Of a stretch of 64,000 nt of DNA, positions 1 to 7,605 are shown in pieces (within the stretch, counting starts at the first letter, position 1; every line of letters begins with the position of its first letter). The stretch is from assembly GCA_022794265.1 (NCBI GenBank), contig JAAWEK010000024.1:1-64000 (forward strand), read 5' to 3'. This DNA is from Lachnospiraceae bacterium (GTDB lineage: Bacteria; Bacillota; Clostridia; Lachnospirales; Lachnospiraceae). The notes beneath the pieces were generated by a model that saw only the letters and a program-made list of their open reading frames with translations, was not told where the DNA came from and ran no database searches. A program made the translations under genes and the position numbers.

Positions 1-62
1 GTGAAATAAGTGTTTTTGAGGAAGCAATTATAGAGATATATATAAAATCTTTTAATAACTAA
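1..62 (+). CDS. C-terminal end of an unidentified gene cut by the window edge
   Basis: Reading from base 3, about 19 codons run without a stop to a TAA at 60-62. The residues end in EIYIKSFNN. The piece is too short to assign. Its AT-rich codon use matches the immunity-like genes that follow, so it may be the end of another immunity or toxin-cassette gene, which is inference only. Confidence 0.35.
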   Translation, partial: EISVFEEAIIEIYIKSFNN

Positions 63-187
63 ATATTTTTTTGGTAAAGAATATATGTTTTAAACAAATA
101 TATTGAAAATATTGATATATTAGATGTAAATTTGGATGAAAATATGTTAAATTGTTGTAATGTTACTGCTTCTCTAAAAATATTATT

Positions 188-300
188 TTATTCTTGAAGA
201 TAATCATCCTCTTCAAATCCACCAAAAATAGGTGTTACTTTTATAATAATATTTTCATCATATTTATAAATCCAAGTTACATATTCCAAACTAGGAAGCA
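188..300 (-). pseudogene. 3' remnant of an immunity-like gene on the minus strand
   Basis: On the minus strand an open frame runs down to a TAA at 190-188. It encodes about 35 residues of protein-like sequence including TWIYKYDENIIIKVTP and a terminal FEEDDYLQE. Upstream, past about 300, the frame runs into the Hint fragment encoded on the other strand and turns into low-complexity leucines. The acidic, aromatic C-terminus ending in a stop looks like the tail of a small cytosolic immunity protein. I could not name the family. It appears to be a fragment left by recombination of toxin cassettes. Confidence 0.4.
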
Positions 301-308
301 GGAGTAAA

Positions 309-698
309 ATGCATACATATTTTGTGGGTGATGGGGTATTGGCACATAATATGTGTAAAGTAGGTAAGGACTCTGAGACTGCAGATACAACAATTTCAAA
401 CGGAGAGACAAGTGGTAGTAATTCTTTTGCAGATATGATGTCTCCAGATGAATCTACTAGGTATGAAGCATATTGGGAACAAAATGCTTCTAACTATAAT
501 ACTCCAAGTTCTAAAATAATGCATTATAAAGTACATAATGATATAATTGAAAAATCAATAGTGATATATGATGATTTTGGAAGACAGATATGGAGAATTG
601 ATTATAATAATCATGGTTATAGTGACCATTCAATTCCGCATTTACATGAACGATATTATAGCCCGGGATATGATCCTGTGAAAGGAAACGAGATATGA
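309..698 (+). pseudogene. Truncated polymorphic toxin: Hint end plus C-terminal toxin domain
   Basis: The first residues after the Met, HTYFVGDGVLAHN, match the last beta-strand and terminal His-Asn of Hint (intein-like self-processing) domains found just before the toxin of secreted polymorphic toxins. About 110 residues follow, ending in a region with DYNNHGYSDHSIPHLHERYY. The HxH-type motif there is common in predicted toxin nuclease domains, but I cannot name the family. The same frame is open only back to a TAA at 267-269, so the secretion domain and most of the Hint domain are missing. This is an orphan toxin cassette, not an intact exported protein. The ATG at 309 has no convincing ribosome site; GGAG at 301-304 is close by. 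The downstream immunity gene overlaps the stop as ATGA. Confidence 0.6.
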
Positions 699-1087
699 CA
701 TATGGAATTAATAATTATGAAAGTATTTATGGAATGGAAAAAGTATTTAAAATAAATCCAAATTTTTCATGGAATGATGTAAAATACATAGAAAAAATGG
801 ATTATTACATAGATTTAGATGAATATGCGGAACAAGTATCGAATCTAAAAATACTTTTTTTAATTGAATTGCCCGATAAGTCAATTCATAAGTTATTGGT
901 AAAATTTAATACAATAAATAATCTTAATATTAATAATATTGGGGGGAAGTATAATCAGATTATGGGATTTGAAATTCTGGATCAAGTAAAAGCAGGATGG
1001 GAGTGTGAGCAAAAATATTTTGTGAGAGATTATGAGAATGAAACTTTAAAATTTTATTGTAAATCCATTGAAATTGTGTCTGTATGA
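695..1087 (+). CDS. Probable immunity protein of the adjacent toxin fragment
   Basis: A 130-residue acidic, soluble protein with no signal peptide or membrane segment. Its start overlaps the stop of the toxin fragment (ATGA at 695-698), the usual arrangement of a toxin and its cognate immunity gene, so it probably binds and neutralises that toxin in the cytosol. Visible features are an N-terminal FSWNDVKYIEKMDYYIDLDEY stretch (rich in Asp/Tyr) and a C-terminal block GWECEQKYFVRDYEN that resembles the beta-rich ends of small immunity proteins. I do not recognise the family. Role rests on position, size and charge. Confidence 0.55.
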   Translation: MTYGINNYESIYGMEKVFKINPNFSWNDVKYIEKMDYYIDLDEYAEQVSNLKILFLIELPDKSIHKLLVKFNTINNLNINNIGGKYNQIMGFEILDQVKAGWECEQKYFVRDYENETLKFYCKSIEIVSV

Positions 1088-1360
1088 TTCTAATACATAA
1101 TTTTACATATACTTGTTGTGGTCATGCTTTTTTTGCAACAGTTGTGAATCAAATATATTATTTCCTTGTTTTATAGGAGATATCTTGTAAAGTATGGCTG
1201 ATGGTGACAGGCGGATTGATGGGTTAGAAGTTGGAGTAGAGAAAAGATTTAATTATATATTGGAAAATAGTATGCCTTGGACTAAATGATTTAGATATAG
1301 CAGAAGCATTAAAAACAATTTAAAAATCCAATAAAATTATTTGAGAGATGGGTGAAATAA

Positions 1361-1915
1361 ATGGAAGAAACGATAGCAACTTTTGGTCGAAAAAATGAAA
1401 AGAAAAAATTAAAAATGGAAGATTACGTTGTGGGAAATAAGGAAATTTTTGCAATTGAATTTAATGATGTAAACAAATATGAACATTATGTATATGGTAA
1501 AATATTTTATTGGATTCAGGGAATTAAAATAGGAAAAAACGAGGAATGTATAATTGGAGATGCCATGCATTCAATTAAATGGATGGTTTTTGATAATGGT
1601 AACCGTCGACATGAATTATTTTATACATTAGATAAAAATAAGGTGTTTTCATACTTAAGTGGAAGAGCATATTATGATGATTTGGATAAGTTTCAAGAAA
1701 AAGCTAATTTAGAGTCATGGGGAAGATTTGATATAGCCATTGATTTAGCAACATTATGTAATTTATATATTTTTTATATTGAAGGGAATAAAGATTCACG
1801 TATTATATACAGCTTTGAAAATGGAAAGATAAACGAAGTGTATATAGAAAATGGATATGTAGAGAAAGTTATTATAGAAGTAAATTCGTTATTAAATAAA
1901 TTTTTAGGTGAATAA
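1361..1915 (+). CDS. Immunity-like protein, possibly Imm42 family
   Basis: A 184-residue soluble protein with no membrane segments. Residues 28-60 read FAIEFNDVNKYEHYVYG then KIFYWIQGIKIG, a pattern like the N-terminal beta-hairpin of Imm42-type immunity proteins (FAIE..., then GxhxYWIxGxxIG). I recall that similarity rather than having tested it. A start at ATG 1361 follows GAGAGATGGGTG a few bases upstream. It lies in a run of immunity-like genes without a full toxin, which suggests a retained immunity array protecting against toxins of related strains. The 273 bases before it (1088-1360) hold only short open stretches, one reading GLNDLDIAEALKTI before a stop, probably another gene remnant. 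Confidence 0.5.
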   Translation: MEETIATFGRKNEKKKLKMEDYVVGNKEIFAIEFNDVNKYEHYVYGKIFYWIQGIKIGKNEECIIGDAMHSIKWMVFDNGNRRHELFYTLDKNKVFSYLSGRAYYDDLDKFQEKANLESWGRFDIAIDLATLCNLYIFYIEGNKDSRIIYSFENGKINEVYIENGYVEKVIIEVNSLLNKFLGE

Positions 1916-2005
1916 ATTAATATACGTTTGAATGACTGACGTTGTGGTATTGGACAAGTATGGATATGATAATTTAGGAACAAAATAATCAGGAGGTATA
2001 TAGTT

Positions 2006-2509
2006 ATGAGTCATATGTTATTTGGGGATTTCAATTATAAAGCAGATAAAGAACAAAAATATAGTTTAAAGAGGAATATGGAGAGTAATAAAATTTTATT
2101 ATTTTTTGATGAGGAAGTTGAGAATTTTAAAGAAGTTACTCAAATGTTAAATGAAAATACAAAAGGATATAATAGTAGATTTTGCATAACATCAGTTCTT
2201 CAAAAGTATAATAGTGACGATATATTATTTCCGTACGATAAACACTCTGATGAAGATTTATTTCCAAATGGAGATGATAGAAAACATTTTGAGAAACTAT
2301 GTTATAACAATTTAAAGATTTTACAAAATGTAATTGAAACTATGAAGCAAAAATTGGATATTGATATCCTTAGAATTTTTGTTGTTGAGGGGTATGATAC
2401 GAATTTTGTTTTAGAGGATTGTAATATATATCAGATGATAAATAGTATATACTTACAAATAAAAGAATCATTTTTTTTAGAATCATCTATATACAAAATA
2501 AAAAAATAG
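2006..2509 (+). CDS. Hypothetical, immunity-like protein
   Basis: A 167-residue soluble protein starting at ATG 2006 with a good AGGAGG site at 1991-1996. It is acidic in the centre (several DDD/DED clusters such as KHSDEDLFPNGDD) and has no signal peptide or membrane helix. No domain is recognised. Its position in the AT-rich cluster of toxin and immunity relics, and its size, suggest an immunity protein, but that is inference from context. Confidence 0.5.
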   Translation: MSHMLFGDFNYKADKEQKYSLKRNMESNKILLFFDEEVENFKEVTQMLNENTKGYNSRFCITSVLQKYNSDDILFPYDKHSDEDLFPNGDDRKHFEKLCYNNLKILQNVIETMKQKLDIDILRIFVVEGYDTNFVLEDCNIYQMINSIYLQIKESFFLESSIYKIKK

Positions 2510-2682
2510 TTTAAGAATGTTTGACGTAGTATATTTACCAACATCAGTAAAGGAACCAAACATAATTATAAAATTAATATAGATTATGTTATAATCCAAT
2601 ATTGATAGAGAAAAAAATTGTAAGAGCATTGCTATATAAAATTATTTCCAGATTTAATTAAAACGGGGGTATTCTCCAGTTC

Positions 2683-2835
2683 CAGAGGGAGTTTGAAAAA
2701 TTATTCCTGCCATCTGTACGTTCCACTTTGCCGGAGATTTGTAACGAATATCTGTCAGAGAGCATTTTTCAAACACGCTATAGAATATTAGCTATTTCCT
2801 TTGGACTATCCTTTTTTTATATGGATTTTCGGTAA
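2683..2835 (+). pseudogene. Remnant open stretch of unknown gene
   Basis: About 50 codons without a start, ending in TAA at 2833-2835, encode protein-like residues such as FEKLFLPSVRSTLPEICNEY and ESIFQTRYRILAISFG. No ribosome site or start codon precedes it. Its less AT-rich codon use differs from the flanking genes. I read it as a fragment of an older gene; the family is unknown. Confidence 0.35.
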
Positions 2836-2853
2836 TTTACCGGATATGTAAAA

Positions 2854-3103
2854 AAAGATATGGAAAAGATAGTATCATACTCGCTGGGAAGATTATTGCA
2901 TTTAGAGTTGAAGATGGTTTGAAAAAACATATATTCCAATTTTAGAGGTTACATATAATGATGTAAAAAACAGGTATAAGGCAATTGATAATTTGGCTTT
3001 TAAGGAAAAAAAGGGATTATGGAAGTTTATACTATGCAATAATAATATTGATATTAGGAGCGATACTTGCCTTAGCAGTAATAATTGTAAAAGGAGATAA
3101 TTA
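2854..3103 (+). pseudogene. Frameshifted remnant of a small membrane protein (DUF3592-like)
   Basis: Protein-like segments occur in three successive frames: GKIIAFRVEDGLKK near 2888-2930, then YIPILEVTYNDVKNRYK and AIDNLAFKEKKGL near 2934-3018, then YYAIIILILGAILALAV ending VKGDN and TAA at 3101-3103. Together they read like one small protein with a beta-rich domain followed by a C-terminal membrane helix, as in DUF3592-type proteins. At least two frameshifts separate the pieces, so the gene is dead unless sequencing errors are involved. The TAA is immediately followed by ATG 3104, and the AAAGGAG inside its end serves the next gene as ribosome site. Confidence 0.45.
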
Positions 3104-3697
3104 ATGTCAGCTAACTTTGAGATAAATCTTTATATGAATAAAAAAGTGAAATATAATGAAATAATATGGTGGTTAAAAGAAACAAAAATATCATATGAAA
3201 TCTCTGAAATTCATGTGGTAGACAATTGGACCTTTGAAAATCAACGTATTATAAAAGATAACAATATAGATTTAATCAATCAATTAATTTCTGAGGAAAA
3301 AATAATATTAGTATATGGAAAACTAAAACAACAACATTCTTTTGGGGTTACGATATCATACAAGGAAACCATAAGTGAAGTTAATATATGGGTCTCAACG
3401 AAAGAATTATTGTATTTAGAGGATGATTATATAAATGAAAAAAATATTGAAGTCTATAATGCTATAATAAATTTTATAACAACACATATTAATAAAAAGG
3501 ATTTTTTGATTTGTGGGATGGGCGAAGAAATAATAATGGGAGAGGATCGAATAGTGGATAAGCTTATAGCAGACAGCTGTAATGTATCTTGTTTTATATT
3601 GCCGAAAAAGTATGAGGTAAATAATTTAATGTTATATAATATGGAAAAAATAAATGATTATTTTATTTATCTAAAAAAAGATGTATTTATAGTTTAA
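3104..3697 (+). CDS. Hypothetical protein, immunity-like
   Basis: A 197-residue soluble protein, start ATG 3104 preceded by AAAGGAG at 3090-3096. The N-terminus MSANFEINLYMNKKVKY suggests a beta-strand opening a compact alpha/beta fold. No catalytic motif, signal peptide or membrane helix is seen. It is the last gene of the AT-rich toxin/immunity cluster before the sensor-kinase genes. An immunity role is plausible from context only. Confidence 0.5.
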   Translation: MSANFEINLYMNKKVKYNEIIWWLKETKISYEISEIHVVDNWTFENQRIIKDNNIDLINQLISEEKIILVYGKLKQQHSFGVTISYKETISEVNIWVSTKELLYLEDDYINEKNIEVYNAIINFITTHINKKDFLICGMGEEIIMGEDRIVDKLIADSCNVSCFILPKKYEVNNLMLYNMEKINDYFIYLKKDVFIV

Positions 3698-3796
3698 TTA
3701 GAAGCCATACAAATATCATGTAATCCATATGAGTGAGTGAAAGATGAAAGGGCTGGGAAAACAGGATTGGTAATTCACCGGAAAATTCCTCTGACA

Positions 3797-3847
3797 GTCT
3801 GCAACAATAAAACCCCTTTCCAATGCATTTTTATTGTTTTTGCAGAC
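3797..3847 (+). promoter_or_regulatory. Long hairpin upstream of the LytTR regulator gene
   Basis: GTCTGCAACAATAAAA at 3797-3812 pairs with TTTTATTG...TTGCAGAC at 3829-3847, with two unpaired bases in the right arm and a 16-base loop. It lies 39 bases before the GTG start of the response regulator. It lacks a run of T after the stem, so a simple terminator for the immunity cluster is less likely than a leader structure or an operator. Confidence 0.4.
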
Positions 3848-3885
3848 AGGTATTGGTAAAATACTAATTTTCAGGAGGTGGTTAT

Positions 3886-4596
3886 GTGATTCATGTTGCG
3901 ATTTGTGATGACGAAAAATATATGTCAGATATGATTAAGACAAGCGTATCTGATTTTTTTCGCAAAAAAAATATGGAGATAACAATCGCTCAATTTTCAT
4001 CCGGAGAGTGTTTATTAAAATACGATAAAAAAATAGATATCCTGTTTCTGGATATTCAAATGAAGGGAATAGACGGGATGGAAACCGCAAAGGAACTGCG
4101 GAACCGAAAATTTAAAGGAGTTCTGATTTTTATAACCGTTCTGAAGGAAATGGTATTCCAGTCCTTTGAGGTTCAGGCATTTGATTATCTGGTAAAACCC
4201 ATTGATGAAAAATATTTTGAAAGGATGATGGAACGCCTTTTGGCATCCATGCAAAACAGCGGTAAAGCAAGTCTGCTTGTTCAAAAGGGATATGAAAGCA
4301 CCATAATTTCGTTTGAAGATATTGTTTTCTGTGAAATTATAAACAGAAAGATATATCTGCATCTGGTGTCGTCGGAGGTCGTTGATTTTTATGACCGGAT
4401 TGAAAATCTGGTAACAAAACTGGACAGCAGATTTTTTCGTTGTCATAGAAGTTATCTGATAAATTTAAAGCATTTAAAAAGCTATAAAGATGGAATGGCT
4501 TATATGGAAAGCGGTGAAAGAATACCAGTGTCACGATTACGGAGCAAAGAGTTTTCCAGTGTGATTTTGCAGTATATGAAAGAATGGAGGCTGTAA
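3886..4596 (+). CDS. LytTR-family response regulator (AgrA/VirR type)
   Basis: A 236-residue cytoplasmic transcription factor. Residues 1-120 form a receiver domain: acidic pair Asp8-Asp9, phosphoacceptor Asp56 in DILFLDIQMKG, and Lys104 in YLVKPID. Residues 135-236 form a LytTR DNA-binding domain with the family motif FFRCHRSYLINL. When phosphorylated such proteins bind pairs of short direct repeats upstream of target promoters. The start is GTG at 3886; the ATG two bases earlier is followed at once by a stop, and AGGAGGT at 3873-3879 fits the GTG. The sensor kinase gene follows after one base, so the two are one operon. The likely targets, judged from position, are the small genes at 6029-6946 and perhaps the CIS operon. 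Confidence 0.9.
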   Translation: MIHVAICDDEKYMSDMIKTSVSDFFRKKNMEITIAQFSSGECLLKYDKKIDILFLDIQMKGIDGMETAKELRNRKFKGVLIFITVLKEMVFQSFEVQAFDYLVKPIDEKYFERMMERLLASMQNSGKASLLVQKGYESTIISFEDIVFCEIINRKIYLHLVSSEVVDFYDRIENLVTKLDSRFFRCHRSYLINLKHLKSYKDGMAYMESGERIPVSRLRSKEFSSVILQYMKEWRL

Positions 4597-4597
4597 A

Positions 4598-5914
4598 ATG
4601 GATGCTTTTCTGGATTTTTTTACAATATATATCATAGGCAGCGCCCAAATTCTTACAGGTTTTTATTTTCTTGCCCTTTTCCTGCAAAAAAAGGTAAAAT
4701 TAATATATTATATATTGTTTATGATGTTGGGAATTGTTATAATAAGTGTAATTCCTTCCATAAATATAGCTGAATTTTTTGCCTGGGTTCTGTTGCTTAC
4801 GGCAATGGGAATTTTTGTATGTCATGCGGACTGGAAGATTGTAATTTTATATATATCACTGATAGTTGGTGTAATGAAGCTCAGTTACGGTATTTTTAAT
4901 TCGCTGATAAGTATTTTATACCCGGTGATGATTTCTTTTGACCGGAAGATTGCCGGAATTGCATTCATCGTTTTGGGAAATCTGGCGTTGTTGTTGGCTG
5001 TTATCTGTTACCGCATGGTATATCGGTATTTTTTATGTTGCGAGACCATGAAAACACAATATGTGCTTCTGATTTTAATACCAATACTTATGATATTTTT
5101 AATGGGTGAACATATCAGTTCCGTTATTTATGGGAATGTAAATCTTACGGATGGACGGCTCACAGTAAACACTAATCACTATCGGATGTTAATGTTACAG
5201 CTCCTGGGAATGGCAAGTCTGTTCTCTATTATGTTTGCATACAGGAAATTACAGGAAAATTTTCGCTTAAGCACAGAACTGTCTCTGTTGGAGCAAGAGG
5301 AACATTATCTGAATCAGTATGTGGAAGAGGCAAAAGAACATTATGAAAAAACTAAATCATTTCGACATGATATAAAAAATCATGTCACGGTGGTAAAGGA
5401 GCTTTTGCAGAACGGAAATTCAGAACAGGCGCTGAATTATATCGGAGATATGAAGGATATGACAGAAGAATTGTCATTTCCATGTAGCACAAATAATCCG
5501 GTAGCAGACATTCTGCTGGGAAATAAACTGGGGATAGCCAAAAGTCTGGGTATAGATGTCAGCTGTTCCCTGCAACTGACCTATCCCTGTTTTATCCGTG
5601 ATATAGATTTCTGTATTATATTGTCAAATGCATTGGATAATGCTATTCATGCCTGTAAAAGAATGGACTTGACCGCAGAAAAATATATTCATGTGACCGG
5701 CCACATACAGGGAGACTTTATTTTAATGGAAATTGAAAACAGTTTCCAGGAAAAAGGACAGATTAAAAAAGGTACAGGGCTGTCCAACATAAAAGCGGTA
5801 GCAGAAAAATATCAGGGTTCGATGAGCGTAAAGACACAGGAGAACATTTTTATTCTCAGCATACTTCTCATCATTCCACAACAACCGGAAACCATCTCAC
5901 AGCAAATCGGTTAA
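4598..5914 (+). CDS. GHKL sensor histidine kinase (AgrC type)
   Basis: A 438-residue membrane kinase. Residues 1-215 contain about six hydrophobic helices, the usual AgrC-type sensor. A coiled segment (about 218-255) leads to the dimerisation/phosphoacceptor motif FRHDIKNH with His257. The GHKL ATP-binding domain follows, with N-box LSNALDNAIHAC (Asn344, Asn348) and G-box GTGLSNIKA near 391. It should phosphorylate the LytTR regulator encoded one base upstream. In known systems the ligand is often a cyclic peptide made by AgrB/AgrD; no such genes are in the window, so the signal is unknown. Confidence 0.9.
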   Translation: MDAFLDFFTIYIIGSAQILTGFYFLALFLQKKVKLIYYILFMMLGIVIISVIPSINIAEFFAWVLLLTAMGIFVCHADWKIVILYISLIVGVMKLSYGIFNSLISILYPVMISFDRKIAGIAFIVLGNLALLLAVICYRMVYRYFLCCETMKTQYVLLILIPILMIFLMGEHISSVIYGNVNLTDGRLTVNTNHYRMLMLQLLGMASLFSIMFAYRKLQENFRLSTELSLLEQEEHYLNQYVEEAKEHYEKTKSFRHDIKNHVTVVKELLQNGNSEQALNYIGDMKDMTEELSFPCSTNNPVADILLGNKLGIAKSLGIDVSCSLQLTYPCFIRDIDFCIILSNALDNAIHACKRMDLTAEKYIHVTGHIQGDFILMEIENSFQEKGQIKKGTGLSNIKAVAEKYQGSMSVKTQENIFILSILLIIPQQPETISQQIG

Positions 5915-6028
5915 ATTTTTTTTCTGGATGACGAAAATGATAGTACAGACAGAAACTGGAGAGAGTTTAATAATTACTTTCCGGCAGGATATGTTGTCTG
6001 ATAGTAACGATTAAAGGAGGACTATCAT

Positions 6029-6493
6029 ATGTCAATGAGAATCAATGAAAATTATAATCTTTACAAAACCGATTCTGCAGAAGAACTGAAAGCGGGCCAG
6101 AAGAAGGCAGAGGAAAGCGGAAAGGGGAAGAATGATGTAAATGCAGCTGATAAGACAAATGCTCCGGAAGCTGAATATATCAGCAGTGAAAAATCAGAGG
6201 TGAAACCCAGTGGTTTATACCGGGTAGGGAAGGATGAAAACGGCAACCGGAAACTCTATTATGATAATCCGAAAAAACCTGCGGAGAAGTGTACAGCTGA
6301 TACGGATAAGGTGGATAAGGAAATTGAAAAATTAAAAGAAAAAAAGAAACAGTTGGAACAGGAGATAAAATCAGCTTCCGAAGATGAAGATAAGGTCAGG
6401 AAACTGGAGAAGAAACTGGATCAGGTTGAAAGCGAACTGAATCAGAAAGATAATGATACATACAGGCGGCAGCATACATCTTTTTCAAGATAG
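6029..6493 (+). CDS. Small charged coiled-coil protein upstream of CIS
   Basis: A 154-residue soluble protein with very high Lys/Glu/Asp content. Residues 1-55 are low-complexity and polar. A middle part, GLYRVGKDENGNRKLYYDNP (about 64-83), looks like a short beta-rich motif. Residues 95-140 form a predicted coiled coil (KVDKEIEKLKEKKKQLEQEI). It starts at ATG 6029 with an AAAGGAGGA site at 6013-6021. No family is recognised. It is paired with the next small gene, and the pair lies between the LytTR sensor operon and the CIS operon. It could be a regulator, a CIS cargo or cargo chaperone; none of these can be shown from sequence. Confidence 0.6.
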   Translation: MSMRINENYNLYKTDSAEELKAGQKKAEESGKGKNDVNAADKTNAPEAEYISSEKSEVKPSGLYRVGKDENGNRKLYYDNPKKPAEKCTADTDKVDKEIEKLKEKKKQLEQEIKSASEDEDKVRKLEKKLDQVESELNQKDNDTYRRQHTSFSR

Positions 6494-6535
6494 AGCCGGA
6501 CAGAACCAAATCAAATAAGATAGGAGGATTAGATT

Positions 6536-6946
6536 ATGCATACAGCGACAATGAAAGGACTTGTAGGAGCGAGGACCAATATGAATCTTCTAAATACTCC
6601 TATGCGGGTTTATAAAGAAGCAGAGCGCAAAGGCGACACGGCGGTTATGGAACGGGCAATGGGATACGTTTGTGATTTTGCGGATAAGGCTGAGGAATAT
6701 CAGACCGAAGCAGATAAAGGAATGAAAGAAGATTCCAAAGAGGCACGGGAAAAAGCGGAAATGGCCTGCGAGAAGGCGGTACAAAAGCATAAGGAAGAAC
6801 GCAAAGAGCTGGAGAAAGGTGACAGCGGCGTTCCGGCTGAAGCAACGGCTGATACTGCAGAAATGGAGCCCATAATATATTTGAAAACCGGAGCAGCGGG
6901 TGAAAGCTGTGTAAAGGTGGGGACGGAAGTTTCCGTCTACATATAA
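6536..6946 (+). CDS. Small helical protein paired with the coiled-coil protein
   Basis: A 136-residue soluble protein. Residues 1-85 are strongly helical and Ala/Glu/Lys-rich; residues 86-105 are a flexible Gly/Ala/Glu linker; the last 25 residues (PIIYLKTGAAGESC and on) look beta-like. Start ATG 6536 follows TAGGAGG at 6521-6527. The gene follows its partner by 42 bases and is closed by the terminator at 6974-7016. No family is recognised; function unknown. Confidence 0.6.
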   Translation: MHTATMKGLVGARTNMNLLNTPMRVYKEAERKGDTAVMERAMGYVCDFADKAEEYQTEADKGMKEDSKEAREKAEMACEKAVQKHKEERKELEKGDSGVPAEATADTAEMEPIIYLKTGAAGESCVKVGTEVSVYI

Positions 6947-6973
6947 AAATCGAACTAAAAAAGATAGATGACA

Positions 6974-7016
6974 AGCAGGAAAATAACTGAGGTTTCAGGT
7001 TGTTTTCCTGCTTTTT
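6974..7016 (+). terminator. Rho-independent terminator after the small-gene pair
   Basis: AGCAGGAAAA at 6974-6983 pairs perfectly with TTTTCCTGCT at 7003-7012 and is followed by TTTTT. It ends the transcript of the genes at 6029-6946 and separates them from the CIS operon. Confidence 0.85.
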
Positions 7017-7021
7017 GTGAT

Positions 7022-7396
7022 TTATGTTAACAATAGTAATACCATCCCCAATATTCCCCAAATACAAGAGCAGCAATAAACGTCTGCCTTAGATATCTTT
7101 CCCCAGTCAATTCTGTCGGGTGTCATTTTCTGATGATATGCATTTTGAAAGGAGCAGAAAATATGCTTCCATTTACAAAGATACCCAATCAGTCCATAAG
7201 CAGAAAATGCCAGAAGACTTATTCCTGCAGGAATATAACCTATGGATTTTCCAAACGAAAGCATGATAAGTATCAGCAACGGATAGAAATATCGGTTTGC
7301 ATAGGCAAGGATTATAACCAAAGTACGGCTTGAATGATATCTGTTTCTTTTCTTTCTTCTCATACCTGCCAATCTCCATAGTTCTGTCAATATCAT
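7022..7396 (-). CDS. Small membrane protein, unknown function
   Basis: A protein of 124 residues (113 if the internal ATG at 7363, Met-Arg-Arg-Lys-Lys, is the true start; GGCAGGT precedes it). Three hydrophobic helices are visible: about residues 24-46, 52-72 and 108-124, with a basic N-terminus RRKKRNRYHSSR and a soluble loop between. No family is recognised. It is transcribed against the CIS operon and shares the upstream region 7397-7605 with it, so the two may be divergently controlled. Confidence 0.6.
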   Translation of the reverse strand: MILTELWRLAGMRRKKRNRYHSSRTLVIILAYANRYFYPLLILIMLSFGKSIGYIPAGISLLAFSAYGLIGYLCKWKHIFCSFQNAYHQKMTPDRIDWGKISKADVYCCSCIWGILGMVLLLLT

Positions 7397-7463
7397 TTCA
7401 TATTATCGCAACTATATTCTGATTTTAATTTTAGCATATGAAAATAAATCTTTCCATTGTTTC

Positions 7464-7504
7464 AGACAAAAATAGCATATGTCAATATATAGCTTTTTTT
7501 GTCT
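7464..7504. promoter_or_regulatory. Inverted repeat in the divergent CIS promoter region
   Basis: AGACAAAAATAGC at 7464-7476 and GCTTTTTTTGTCT at 7492-7504 are inverted copies with one mismatch. The sequence TAGCATATG also occurs twice, at 7432-7440 and 7473-7481. The elements sit 30-100 bases upstream of the likely CIS promoter, where an activator or repressor would bind. Confidence 0.4.
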
Positions 7505-7533
7505 AAAGGTTTTCTAAAGAAATAGGAAATATA

Positions 7534-7563
7534 TTTACAAGACAATTTGTTTAATTGTATAAT
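7534..7563 (+). promoter_or_regulatory. Sigma-A-like promoter of the CIS operon
   Basis: TTTACA at 7534-7539 and TATAAT at 7558-7563 are separated by 18 bases. Transcription would start near 7570, leaving a short leader before the ATG at 7606. No other good promoter is seen within the tightly packed genes downstream. Confidence 0.55.
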
Positions 7564-7605
7564 AACAGCAGAAAAAAGATTTTATTGCTGCATGGGAGGA
7601 AGTGT

